64,000 bases of DNA from Malania oleifera (Eukaryota; Streptophyta; Magnoliopsida; Santalales; Ximeniaceae): positions 1,054,001 to 1,118,000 of the forward strand of contig NC_080421.1 of the NCBI RefSeq assembly GCF_029873635.1, written 5' to 3'. Positions 49,991 to 61,399 of this stretch are shown piece after piece. Below the pieces are notes generated by a model. The model made no database searches and was not told the DNA's origin. It worked only from the letters and a program-made list of their open reading frames with translations. The position numbers were made by a program, and so were the translations under genes. The stretch's first letter is position 1. Every line of letters begins with the position of its first letter.

Positions 49991-50395
49991 AGTCCCCTCT
50001 ATCTGCAAGCCTGATTTGCTTGCCTAACTGGATCACCTAAAAAATATTAAATCACTAGGATGAGACAACGCTTAGTAAGACGAAATATGCTATTACATGT
50101 GTGTAGCATATGGGTTTACATAATTGTAAATTCTGATTTAGAAGTACTGCAAATAACCGAGTCTGAGAAAATACATATAAATAATACACAATATAGCTCA
50201 TACCCATGTTGCTTAACATAAATTGTTTTTCTAAATATTCTATTTATAATACTTCTAATATTTATAGGTATGTCTACAGTTTTTGTAAATCTGGATATAT
50301 ATAATAATTAAGAAAACTTCCCTAGATAGATAACTAATAGTCATGATTTAACCCCTCATGATAGGGTTATGCAATGCGGCCTTGAGGTTATGCAT
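49991..50395 (-). repeat. Gypsy LTR fragment, antisense, right part
   Basis: This continues 47535-47858. 'cctctatctgcaagcctg' matches the stretch near 1563 in the solo LTR at 1303. It breaks off at about 50395, where sense-strand gypsy sequence begins. Confidence 0.68.
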
Positions 50396-50826
50396 TAATC
50401 ATTGGAAGTTGAATCACGTTAAAGTAGGACTTGATATCAACATCCAGGGATTGAGAAATTATTGGAATAATTGATAAATCCCAAAATTTTTGAAGATTGA
50501 TTTGCAATTAAATTATAACTAATTAAGATTTGGGAAATTACACATCCCAAAGACAGAATTGAGTACACAGTAAGGTCGCTATAAGTTCTTGTGTTACCAA
50601 TTTGGGTTATCAATGCACCTCGCATTTTCATAGATATAATGAATCAAGTCATTAAACCATACCTGGATTAGTTTATTATAATTTTTATGGATGATTTTTG
50701 GAGTATTCAAAGACTCAAGAAGAGCATGAACAATATTTGAGATTAATTTTTCAAACATTATGAGAGCATTAGTTATATGCTAAACAGGAAATGTGGGTCA
50801 TGGACAACTAATACGAAATTTTTGAG
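50396..50826 (+). mobile_element. Ty3-gypsy reverse transcriptase fragment, broken
   Basis: Degraded RT sequence is recognisable on the plus strand from about 50545, including a stretch like FGLSNAP, IMNQVIKPYLD and an FMDDF catalytic-box relative. It is interrupted by the Sirevirus-like solo LTR at 50827. 61041 resumes with LGHVI, the next expected RT motif. It is a fossil with multiple breaks. Confidence 0.75.
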
Positions 50827-52417
50827 TGTTGGCCTAATAAGATTTAGAATTCTTATTTTTGATGATAACAAATCAAGATAAGTTTGATATGATTTTCAAG
50901 TTAAATTGTTTCAGGAAGCGAGAAAAGCTCAAGCATTTCAAACTTAAAGGACAATAAAGCTCATAATGAACATACTAAAAGCTTGAAGAATGAAAGTTGA
51001 TTGAAAGCTCAAAGATGATATACAATCATGGAAAAGCAAGGATTTACATGAAGATAAAAAGATTTGAGTTTTAAGGATGTCTCTATGTAAGTACTTCGTG
51101 TAAACCTCAATATAAATTGAATTGAAGCTCTTACAAATAAAAAAAAACTAAGAAACACATTTTTGAAAGACCTTAAAATATGTTTTTAAATCAAAATGAT
51201 AAAAGGTCTCAAAGGAAGAAAGTTTTCAAAGTAAAAAAGGGAGTTTCTAAGAGCCAAGCGACTGCCTAATATAGGCAGTAGACTGCCAAAAATAAAGGGA
51301 ATTAAACTTGGGAGGTAGTAAGGTCCCAGGTGACTCCCTGAACCCTATTAGGCGCCTAGGTGGTCAAGCCAGGCGACTATCAGCCTTCTGGATATATAGT
51401 TTTAACTATGGCAGGCGATTGCTAGTGTAACGACCCGAACAATAATGATATTTAAATAATGAGGAAGAGAAAATGAAAATAGTAACAGAATGAGGCAGCT
51501 GACTTCGTCAACGACATTGCATTTTGGAGGTGATAATATCAAAAAATTCCCCAGGCCTCGTTGACGAACACAGGGGTTTCGTCGACGAGGGTTCTTCAGG
51601 ATCTCGTTGATGAGAAGATACCAAGAGAAGATTTTTGGGAAGTCTGAAATTCGCCGATGAGGATGCAAGTTCGTCGATGAACTTTCTACAAGACTCGCCG
51701 ACGAGGTGACGTGGCTCGTCGACGAATCCCGCAGTATAAATTGTGCTTAAACTCAATTTTTATGCAGAATTTCAGCACAGACTCTCTCTTTCCTCTCTTC
51801 TACAGCCTCTTCCTCTTCTCCCTTTGATTTCAGCCTCGTTGTTTGCTGGATCGACGATCTGAGGCCACCACGACACTTCTGGGGAAGTTTTCTCCAAGTT
51901 TGCTGGAGCGGATCGTGGGTGGGACAAAGTTGGAATTCATCCCAAATCAAGGGTAAGGTCTTTTATTCGAAATTTGGGTTTCTAGAAGTTGTAAGAAATG
52001 TAATAGACGTAGAAATAGTAATGTTTTGTTATGAGATTTATGATTTTTAGGGTGTTGAGTGGAGAACCCTGCGGGTGTAGGACCCGTTACAGTAGGAGGA
52101 TTTTAACAGAAATCAGGTAAGGGAAGTATGCTATACTAGGTAGTTCTAAAATGATTTCCAGTATGAAATGTATATTTTTACCAAGTTATTATTCACAACA
52201 GGACTTTATACAATTTAATAATTATGAATATTATGTATTAAATTACTATGTGGCTTGAGAATATAAATATAGTACAGAAGCATATTTTATAGTATTTTCA
52301 GGGTATATTTTATAGAATATACAGCCAGTGAATATGTTTTATAGTAATTACAGAATACCATGATTATACAGTTTTCAGTACCATGATTATACTGTGACGA
52401 CCTGCTTAATTTTCACG

Positions 52418-52476
<59 letters not shown>

Positions 52477-52660
52477 ATCACAAATCCCATATTAGTAGAT
52501 CATAATCTACCTGGACCCGTGGGTACTAGGGATGCATCAGAACACGTCACGGAAACCTAAGCAGCAGGAAACATATAATTACAATATTATAAATACAAAA
52601 ACATCCATCTCATTACTACAAATACCAGAGTCACTATACCACTGTATTTTAGTATATTAG

Positions 52661-55600
52661 GCTTGGCAAAACGGGCGGGCGGGCCGGGTTTGGGCGGGTC
52701 ACTAACGGGCCGGGTCATAAACGGGTCAATGTTAAATGGATCACACACATGTCAACCCTAACCCGCCCATTTAATAAACGGGCGGGTAACGGGTCACCCG
52801 TTTAAAAATATATATATTTTATTTTAAAAATTTTAAAATTTTCATATAAAATGACATTTTTTTTTTTAAAAAGCTGCATTTTATTTATTAATTTCTAAAT
52901 GAAAAGAACATAAAATGTAAAAAAATAATACATCCCTTTAATGAATACAATTTTTTTAAAAATGTAAAATTAAAAAAATAATACATGCATAATACATGCA
53001 TAAAATATTTATATATAAATCTAAATTTAAATGAGTCCCGTAATATTTACATATAGAGCTAAATGTAAAATATTTAATAAGTTCATTCATCATTCATATT
53101 TTTTTAATTCATGCATTATGCATAACACATGAATCAAATATTCAAGTTCCACAATCAAAACATAATCTTAAAAAATATAACAGTTAAATATTTAGAAACA
53201 AAACCAAATTTAAATGAGTTCCATAAAAATTCGCAAGATTACAATTTTCAAAAGATAATAAAAAAACTTAATTAGCCATGATTGTTTGTCGAAGCTTCTC
53301 CCAAATCATTAATCAAAAGATTTTCAAATTTCACTTCTAATTGTTCATCTTCTTCTCTTTCTTCACTTGGATCCACTACAATGACAAAATAAATAGATAA
53401 AAAATAAGAAACAATAACAATTGACGAAGGATATGAAAGTAAATAAAATGTAAGTATTGAAATTATTGAAATAATATTGGAAGAACTCAAAAAAAAAAAA
53501 AAAAAAATGCATACTTGCGTAACCAAACAACCAATTTCGAGTTGTTATCAATGCTCCTGCATTTTCCGACAAAAGTGATCTTCGATATTTGTTGAGAACC
53601 TGGGCTCCAATGTTGAATGCAGATTCTAATGCAACGCTTGTGATAGGAATAGTAAGTACATCACGCGCCATAAGAGATAAATCAGGATATCGAAATCGAT
53701 TATCTTTCCAATACCGCAATATATCCATTTCAGCATGTTCCACACGATTTAGCCTAGGCTCTTCCAAATATAAATCTAATTGAGATTTTTCTGTAGTAGC
53801 ACAATATTGGCTTTCATAAAATTCAAATTCCTATCATATATTAGAATAGAAAAACAAACAATATAAATATAACAGCTAAAAATAATATATAAAATAAGAA
53901 ATGAAAAATTAGAAAATATAAATGAAGTTACCGAAAGCTCATCTCTAATGAGATTGTCACTACCACCAGTACCCCCAGTAGATGGAGCAGTAGATTCCAA
54001 AGAATTTTTTGATTTGTTGCATAATCTTGGAATAGAGAGTACAACTTTTGACGAAGGAGATTTAACTTTTGCCGAGAAGTGGATGAATCAATCTTTGAGT
54101 AACAAAACTCGACAAATTGAAGCTTGTAACGAGGATCAAGAACAATTGCAAATGCCAAAACAACACTATAATACTTCCAATATTTATCGAACTTCTCTTT
54201 CATTTTTGCAGCCATACCATTAACAATGCAGTCCGGATTTTCCATTGTTTCAAATAAATGCAATTGAATTTTCCATATATTTGAAAAATACAAATTAGAT
54301 GTAGGATAATCCGAACCCGAGAAGAGTTTTGTCATGTCGTCAAATGGCTTCAAGCTCTATTCCACTCTTCATTTGATGGACAATACTTATAATTTGCATC
54401 AAGTAAAGCATAATGAATTAAAGCCCGTTGATATATGAGTGCACTTTCTATCATCATGAAAGTTGAATTCCACCTAGTTGGTACATCCAAGCGCAAACTG
54501 ATTGAAGCAAGTATACCAACTCGTTTAATGCACTCTTCAAACTTAAGTTTTCTTCCTTCTGAACCCTTAATGTACTTGACACTTTCTCTAATGTTATACA
54601 CAACACGTTTAATCACTTTTAAACCTTCTTGAACAATAAGATTCAAAATATGAGCACAACACCTTACATGAAAATATTCACGGCCACTTACTAAAGGTGC
54701 TTGCAAAGACAATTGACTTGAAAGAATATCTTGCATACTATCATTAGCAGTTGCATTATCCAATGTGATGGAAAATATCTTCCTATCAATACCCCATTCC
54801 TTCAATACACTAAATGTTTTTTCTGACAAAGCAACTCCTGAATGTGGGGGTGGCATGTGAGAAAAGTTAACAATCTTACTATGCAATATCTAATTTTCAT
54901 CCACAAAATGAACTGTAATGCATAAATATCCTTCAGTTGTAGGAGAAGACCAACAATCAGAAGTCAAACACACTCTACCAAAAGCACTCTGTAGTGTAAG
55001 TTTAAGTTTCTCCTTCTCCCTTTTATGTATTTTCAATACATCAGCTTTAGCAGTGTTCCTAGCAATTGGTTTAACATCAGGATTAAGATATTTATGCACA
55101 TCTCGATTTCCTTCATGCTCAACCCATGAAAAAGGATAACAATGTTTTATTACAGCAATTGCCATCTTCTCACGATAAACATCTTGCTCAATTTTTTTCA
55201 CATGAAGTTTGGTTCCGTAATCCATGTGCATCTGCTTCACATCATAGTTATCACGTAATGGACAATTATTAATGTGGCGTCTCAAATTTGCCATCCCATG
55301 GGTTGAAGCATTAGCAACATATTCAGCCCCACATTTTTTACATTTTGCCTTCTGTTTTCCATCAATATCTATAGGTAACAAATAGAATTCATCCCAAGTA
55401 GCTGATGTCTTTCTATGTTGTCTCTTTTTGTTAGTGCCATCATTGATAGAAGAACTGTTCTTTTCAGATTTATCTGAAGATGGAGTAATATTACACTCAT
55501 CATCAAAATCCAAGTTTATGGTATCCATTATTTGCAATTTGTATTATCCCTAACAAAGAATAATTTTTTGGATACGCTGGGTGTCTTGGGCTTTCGCACC

Positions 55601-56854
55601 AGACTAATTCCCTAACAAAGAAAAATAGTTAAGACTCCGAAAAATAATAAAATAAACAAAATAATGAAATATTTAAACAATAAACACAAATCTGTTATTG
55701 GGTGTGTGTGTGTGTGTGACAACAAATTATTTTTTTATTTTCTGTAGGGGAAACACAAAAAGCATTATTATAAAATTTTCTTTTATTATTACTTGATTTT
55801 CATTCTACTTAGCTTCTGAACATGGTAGGATCCTTCTTGTTTTCTTAATTTATTTTATTTATCTACTATTTATTTATGTACTATTTATTCATCACAAATC
55901 TATTTATTCATCACAAATCCATCATGGCATCATCCATGAAACCCAACAGCCAACAAGCCAATAAATCAGTAACAGTAAGTAAGGCAGTAACAGTCTAATA
56001 GATACAGTCATACAGAGACCCTAAAAAATAAAAAAATCTTGACTCACCTCTACAACTCACCTCTGGAGCTGATACAGTAACTGACAGTCGCTGTGGTCAC
56101 TGGTCCGTGGAGCCTGGAGGAGACCTGGAGGCGACGACTCGAGCAAGTCACAGCACCGGCAGGTCTGGCAAGTAGCAGCACACCAGAGGAGAGGAGAGGA
56201 GACGCAGGAGAGGACAGGTCGGGGCCGTCCGGCACGTTGCAGCGCACCAGATCCAGAGGAGAGGAGAGGAGAGAATGAGATTTAAGAGAGTGAGAGTTGA
56301 GAGTTGAGAGGTCAGAGATGAGGACTGAGGAGACTCAGGAGAGGCCAAGAGGGTGAGAGCTTGAGAGTGGAGACTCGAGAACCGTGGCGTGGGTTAGAGA
56401 CTTAGTGCCCTTAGGGTTTTTTCGTGTTGATTGAGAGTCTGAGACTCTTGAGTCTTGCCAGGCCTACTGTCTACTGAGTCTGAGTACTGAGAAGTGAGAA
56501 TTGCTGAAGCCTGAAGCGTGATTCCGTGAAGCCTGAAGGCTGAAGGGCAGCCGAAGGCATGTGCTGTGTGCGTGAAGTCATGACTGCAGTGCAGCGTGTA
56601 GGCTGTAGCGTAGCGTGAGTCTCTGAAGTGAAGGCTGAAGGCAAGCTGGGCTGGCGCTGGAAATAAGCCATTAAGGATTCAAAATAACGGGTCACCCACC
56701 GGGTGACCCGCCCAAACCCGGATAACCCGTTTATAAATGGGTTAACCCGTGACCCGCCCAAATATTAAACGGGTTAACTTCTTCAAATCCGAACCCATTT
56801 TAAACGGGCGGATCCGGGTGACCCGACGGGTCATTACCCGTTTTGCCAGGCCTA
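52661..56854 (-). mobile_element. hAT DNA transposon, 4.19 kb, TSD TAGTATAT
   Basis: The terminal inverted repeats are TAGGC(T/C)TGGCAAAACGGG at both ends. The 8-bp duplication TAGTATAT lies at 52653-52660 and 56855-56862, as expected for hAT. Both ends are crowded with ACGGGT/ACCCGT words, probably transposase-binding subterminal repeats. The transposase gene lies between on the minus strand and is broken. The matching ends and exact duplication show the insertion is relatively recent within this stack. Confidence 0.95.
53272..55537 (-). pseudogene. hAT transposase (Ac-like), degraded
   Basis: The gene would cut and paste the surrounding hAT. In order on the minus strand: a BED zinc finger (CKKCGAEY then HINNC, in 55537-54890), the RNase H-like catalytic part (TLDNATANDSMQDIL, WNSTFMMIESAL; 54886-54350), the DUF4413-like segment (TKLFSGSDYPTSNLYF, LDPRYKLQFVEF; 54353-53928), and the C-terminal dimerisation region (YPDLSLMARDVLTIPITSVA, ALESAFNIG; 53767-53520). 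Two introns are likely, 53931-53831 and 53514-53376. At least three defects exist: an in-frame TAG near 54887, a small deletion with frame change near 54350, and a frame change between about 54000 and 54020. Confidence 0.88.
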
Positions 56855-57285
56855 TAGTATATACACATCTCAAAAAAATCTAGGGACATTTCCCCCAAAA
56901 ATCCAACTGTCCCTACCAAAGCTTACCCTTCAAAAAGGGCAAACAACAGCTCTAATTCAGTGGGGCTTTTCCCGCTCTCCTATTTGGGACTTCTGAAAAG
57001 TTTACAAAATTTAGGGGTGAGACACCTCTTAGTAAGGGAAATAAACTAATACCAGTGTGTTGTAACATAAGCATTCCGTGTTCTACATATACCATACATA
57101 ACATATTTTGTAACTATTTTGTCAAATCCGAGAAAAACATATATATTTCAAATCATGGCAGAACATACTGCATTTTCATAACATATCTCGTCTCATAAAG
57201 TATAATACAAAAACATTTATGGTAGGTTAGCTGGCTGTTGTCATGTATTACCCCCACATGACTGGGTTGTGTGGCCCGAAGGCGG

Positions 57286-57319
57286 GACTTGACAATGGTT
57301 GGCCGACCACTGTCAAGTC
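57286..57319 (-). other. Conserved LTR hairpin, copy 4
   Basis: In the LTR sense direction the arms are GACTTGACAGTGGT and ACCATTGTCAAGTC with loop CGGCCA. All 14 positions pair, one as G-U. Confidence 0.78.
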
Positions 57320-57630
57320 AAAAGTACAGTCTGTAAGTCTAATGGGTCTGCCTGACCTAGTCCGTACACTAGGGGCGATCACACACTTCTTAAAGACCAC
57401 ATCGACCATCCAATCTCACACCACTCCGTACAGTGGAGTTAACACAAATATCATGGTCACGAAGACCGTGGACACATAACAACGGTACCGTGCAAATACT
57501 AGCCTAGACCAAGCCAACCAAGTTCTGATACCATATAACATATATTGAAACTGTGATACATGGATATTTCTTATCATTAATTTTCACACCAATCATATCA
57601 TTTTGCATATATACGTATATCATGAAAATC

Positions 57631-57880
57631 ATCGGCCCATACGCCGGTATTACACATTTTATCATAGCTCGACCTGTATGCCGGCAAATTATAGCACAAC
57701 CCGTACACTGAAAAATCACATCATAGCACGGCCCGTACGCCAGAAAACATATCATAGCACAGCCCGTACGCTGGCAAATCACATCATAGCACAGCCCGTA
57801 CGCTGGCAAATCACATCATAGCACGGCCGGTACGCCGACAAACATATATAAAAATCTCGGCCCGTACGCCGGTTTTCCCA
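57631..57880 (-). repeat. GGCC-cored minisatellite in solo LTR, eight units
   Basis: Eight units with the core 'cggcccgtacgccgg' or a close variant are spaced by about 25-35 bp. They lie at the same LTR position as the tandem at 48885. Confidence 0.82.
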
Positions 57881-58502
57881 TTATAAAAATCTGTATCATA
57901 ACCCCATTCCAAAAAATAGTATTTCAAACATTTTATACTCATGCCATATTGAACAGATTTTCCGCACATTTAACATACCATGATTTTAACCATATTTTCC
58001 CAAATATATATCATATATAAATACAGTCATTTCCCTAAAATCAAATTCTATAATAATATACATACATTTTTCATAAAATACTAGCTTAGTTTATCCCCTT
58101 ACCTGACTACTGAGAAAGCCCGCAAAATAATCTAGTCTAACACCCGTAGGATTTCCTGACCAATACCCTGAAAATGAAAATTTCTAGTATTAAACTTCAA
58201 TATTTTCATGTGTACATCATATCTTATAACTATCGCAAGACCAAATTTGACTTAAAAAGTCTTACCTTAACTCAGGGATGATTTCCAACTTACTTTCACG
58301 AACGATCCGCTCTGGTAGGTTTGGAGAGAACTTTCCCAGGCGTGTCGTGGTGGCTTCAAACTATCGATCCGGCGTAAATCTAGCCCGAAATTGAAGAGAG
58401 ATAGAGAGGGAACCGAAGGGGAGAGACAGAGAGAGGAGAGAGGAGAGAGTTAGCTTCTTTAGGAAGTTAAAAATCCGGATTTTGCTATTTATAGAGTAAG
58501 GG

Positions 58503-58790
58503 ATTCGTCGACGAGCCACGTCATTCTTCGATGAATCCTTTAATAAATTCATTGACAAAATTCAATCCTCGTCGACGAAATTCAGCCGGTTCAAACCTCT
58601 CTCGATATTTCTTCGTCGACAAATCCCCTGTATTCGTCGACGAATTCTCTTATATCCTCATTGACGAGTCCCCTGTATTCATCGATGAGTCCCCTGTATT
58701 CGTCGACAAATCCCCTGTATTCATCGACGAAGCCGTGATGATTCCCCTTGGTTATTCCTTCCAAAGTGAATTCGCGTTCGTCGACGAAGT
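58503..58790 (-). promoter_or_regulatory. Dense TCGTCGACGA palindrome array in antisense solo LTR
   Basis: This is the richest array in the window. 'cctgtattcgtcgacgaatt' and related words repeat every 20-25 bp between about 58610 and 58740. It lies beside the LTR promoter on the minus strand ('ctatttatag', 58487, is a TATA box in reverse). Confidence 0.55.
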
Positions 58791-61040
58791 CGACTTCCTC
58801 TTTCTATTACGGTCTCCATTTCCCTTCCTCTTTATTATTTAAATCTCATTATTATTCGGGTCATTACATATACAGTTTTCAGTACCATGACTTACAGATT
58901 ATAGTTCAGTTCAGAAATATAGTTGACACAGTTACAGTTTATTTTAGTGTCATGGTTAATACAGTTATTACAGAATCATAGTAAAACAATTAGTTGAATA
59001 TAGAAATGTATTATATAGTATGAGATCCTGTTGGACCATTATAGTTTACAGAGTACTGTAACGTAGCTACAGATATTCAGTTCAGAGTGCAACCACCTAT
59101 TCAGATAATACGTGGCAGTAGGTCAATCGTGCCTAGATGTGGATAGGCTCCCCATCAGATATGGGTGTAGGAATGGCCGATCTGACTGAGGGAGTATAGT
59201 GATTTATCTTGGTCGTCCAACCAGGATACATCCCGCCTTCGAGCCGCATAACCCTGTCATGAGGGGTAAATCATGACACACAGTTATCCACAGGGAAGTT
59301 TACAGTTATTACTATATTTATACAGATTTATAGGAACAGAAAATATATATTTACATTAGAAGTATTTCGAATAGTAACCTAAAATACAGATATGTTAAGC
59401 AACATAGAGATGGTGGTGGTTTTTATTACTTGTATAGTATTCACAGATCCAGTTATACATGATTATATAGAAACAGATTTTCATAATATTGTAACTTATT
59501 TGCCACACACGAGCAATAGCATATTTCGTCTTACTGATTGGTTCATCCCATTACTTTAATATTTTTGAGGTGATCCAGGTAGGCGGGTAGACCGGGCTCG
59601 CAGATAGAAGGGCCTCAGTATTGCCCTGACAGTAGAGTGACTATCTTGGGAGTATTTTTGTATAGCTCTACCCAGTTGAGGGTATTTTGGGGAAATAGTC
59701 ATAGATGTAATATTTGTGGAATATCTAGACACTCTGGTATTGTATATTCTCTGGATTATGTTATATGGTTTCCACTTCCCGCTGTATAGGTTGATGTTTT
59801 GGTTTAGTTTAATAGGTATTAGAGCATTATTAAATGTTATAGTATATAAAAAAAAACCAGTTAAATAGCAGGTCGTTACCGCTAGATTGTGGCAGGCGAC
59901 TGCCACTCGAACAGACTTTTAAAAACTCAATGGGAAGAATTTTTAAATGGATTTCTTAGGCTCTACTCTTTTTGAAAACTTGATGTTTACTCCAAGTAAA
60001 ATTGGGGGGGGGGGGTAAGGAATTATCTTTTAAACATCTATAAATAGCCCCAAATATAATGATTTTATACACCAAGAAATTTTTCAGCAATAAAAGTTCT
60101 CTCAAAGCTCTCAATCTCTCTTGTGCTCATCCTACGTTCACTATTGAATTACTGTTGATCTCAACTCCGAATTTAAGCATTCAAAGTCTGAATCTTTCAA
60201 TACACGGAAGATATATTCAGTGATCTAAATTCAATTAAGTTTCAATCTCTTTATATTGATTTATATTGAAGCATATTTGTGCTGAAAATTGTACTAACCA
60301 GCTTTGTTGTGAGAGTGTCTCTTGTACACAAACCTTTCTCTACTCTTTTCTTGTTTCTCGATGATTCAAGGTTGTTGGATCATTGTGACAAGCGAGGAAA
60401 TATCGTTTGGAGAGGCAGGCTTTAACCTAATCGAAAGGAGTGTTGTAAACGGTGTTGTTCTGCCTGACAAAGGAACTGACCTAGTGAATCCTTTAGTGGT
60501 TTGCCAAAGGCGAGGACGTAGGTTGGGTATAAGCTGAACCTTGTAAAATTGACTATTCCTCTCTCTCTTCCCTACTCTTTACTTTTCAGCACACTTTATA
60601 AACTGTGTGGATGCTTTATAATTTCTTAATTCTTGAGTATTTAGTTGTTAAATAAACTGGAAGATAATTTGTTTTGGTTTGATCAGAATTGATTGTGGAA
60701 ACCGAAAGAGACTACTTTGGTTGATCATCCTAAACTTATTAAACTGAAAGTTTATTTAAAAGCTGAACATTGGGAAGAAGTGTGATTGTGAATTTCAACA
60801 CATGGTTTATACAAATCCAACAAGCATTGCATATTACTACAGGGCTATTATTACAAAATATCAAGTGTTTGGTTATTTCGTTTTGATTGTAGTTGATTTG
60901 GATTGATTATTTTATACGTATTTTGCGATTGTGTTTGGGTTGTGTTTATTGTTATAATTCAAAAGTCTTTAAAAAGAACATAAATCTTTTAAAACCCAAT
61001 TCACCCCCTCCCCCCTCTTGGGAACTATATCCTATTTTCA

Positions 61041-61323
61041 TTGGGTCATGTCATAATCAAAGGATAATTATCTATTGATTATTCTAAGGTTATGTTAGTG
61101 TTGAATCTTTGGAAGACTGAAGATGAAAATTAAAGTTATTGAGTGTTAGTACTGAAGTAAGGTACATTAGAACAGGATGTGTAATCCATCAATTTATGTT
61201 AGTTATCAATTCTAATGGACTTATTTAAAAGATCAACTCAAAACTTATTGGGTTAATGATGAATTTTACTTGGGGTTGTATTCAACAAATTTTGAGAACA
61301 AAATTTTTATAAGGAAGGGATAA
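61041..61323 (+). mobile_element. Ty3-gypsy pol fragment and polypurine tract, broken
   Basis: This resumes the RT fragment of 50396-50826 with an LGHVI-like motif. After degraded sequence it ends in 'ttttataaggaagggataa', the polypurine tract just before the LTR at 61324. Most of pol is missing. Confidence 0.7.
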
Positions 61324-61362
61324 TGTAACGCCCCAGAAAATTATATGCATAGAAGTGTGGAA

Positions 61363-61399
<37 letters not shown>

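Larger units (their letters stand above)
52393..58868 (-). repeat. Ty3-gypsy solo LTR, antisense, TSD TATAC, split by hAT
   Basis: The LTR starts TGTGACGACCTG and ends CGGGTCATTACA. TATAC lies at 52388-52392 and 58869-58873. It has an eight-unit minisatellite (57631-57880), the hairpin (57286-57319) and a dense palindrome array (58503-58790). Removing the hAT leaves about 2.27 kb. Confidence 0.92.
51426..59880 (+). repeat. Ty3-gypsy solo LTR, sense, TSD GCTAG, split by nested elements
   Basis: The LTR starts TGTAACGACCCG and ends GCAGGTCGTTACC. GCTAG lies at 51421-51425 and 59881-59885. It has palindrome motifs (51505-51728), a TATA-like 'gcagtataaattg' (51732) and the degenerate hairpin region near 59200. 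Removing the insertion at 52393-58868 leaves about 1.97 kb. Confidence 0.9.
50827..61040 (+). repeat. Sirevirus-like (Copia) solo LTR, split by nested elements
   Basis: The LTR starts TGTTGGCCTAATAAG and ends AACTATATCCTATTTTCA. Flanks are TTGAG and TTGGG, a 5-bp duplication with one mismatch. Without the insertion at 51426-59880 and its duplication, about 1.75 kb of LTR remains. It has the 'aaacccaattcaccc' block near the end, like the fragment at 11879. Confidence 0.82.

Noticed and set aside
47535-50395. Reading this LTR as the 5' LTR of the gypsy element at 43668
   Set aside because: Its sequence differs clearly from the LTR at 43668-45720, so it belongs to another subfamily and probably abuts by insertion or deletion.
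56040-56660. A GC-richer block as a separate host gene
   Set aside because: It lies within the hAT, upstream of its transposase; the frames are short and repetitive, so it is most likely the leader of the transposon.
57504-57821. Open frames with repeated 'YGPCYDVI'-like words on one strand and 'ARPVRQ'-like words on the other
   Set aside because: Both translate the non-coding minisatellite of a solo LTR.
57631-57880. CRISPR-like array
   Set aside because: The spacing and repeats vary, the context is a plant LTR, and the same tandem recurs in sister LTRs.
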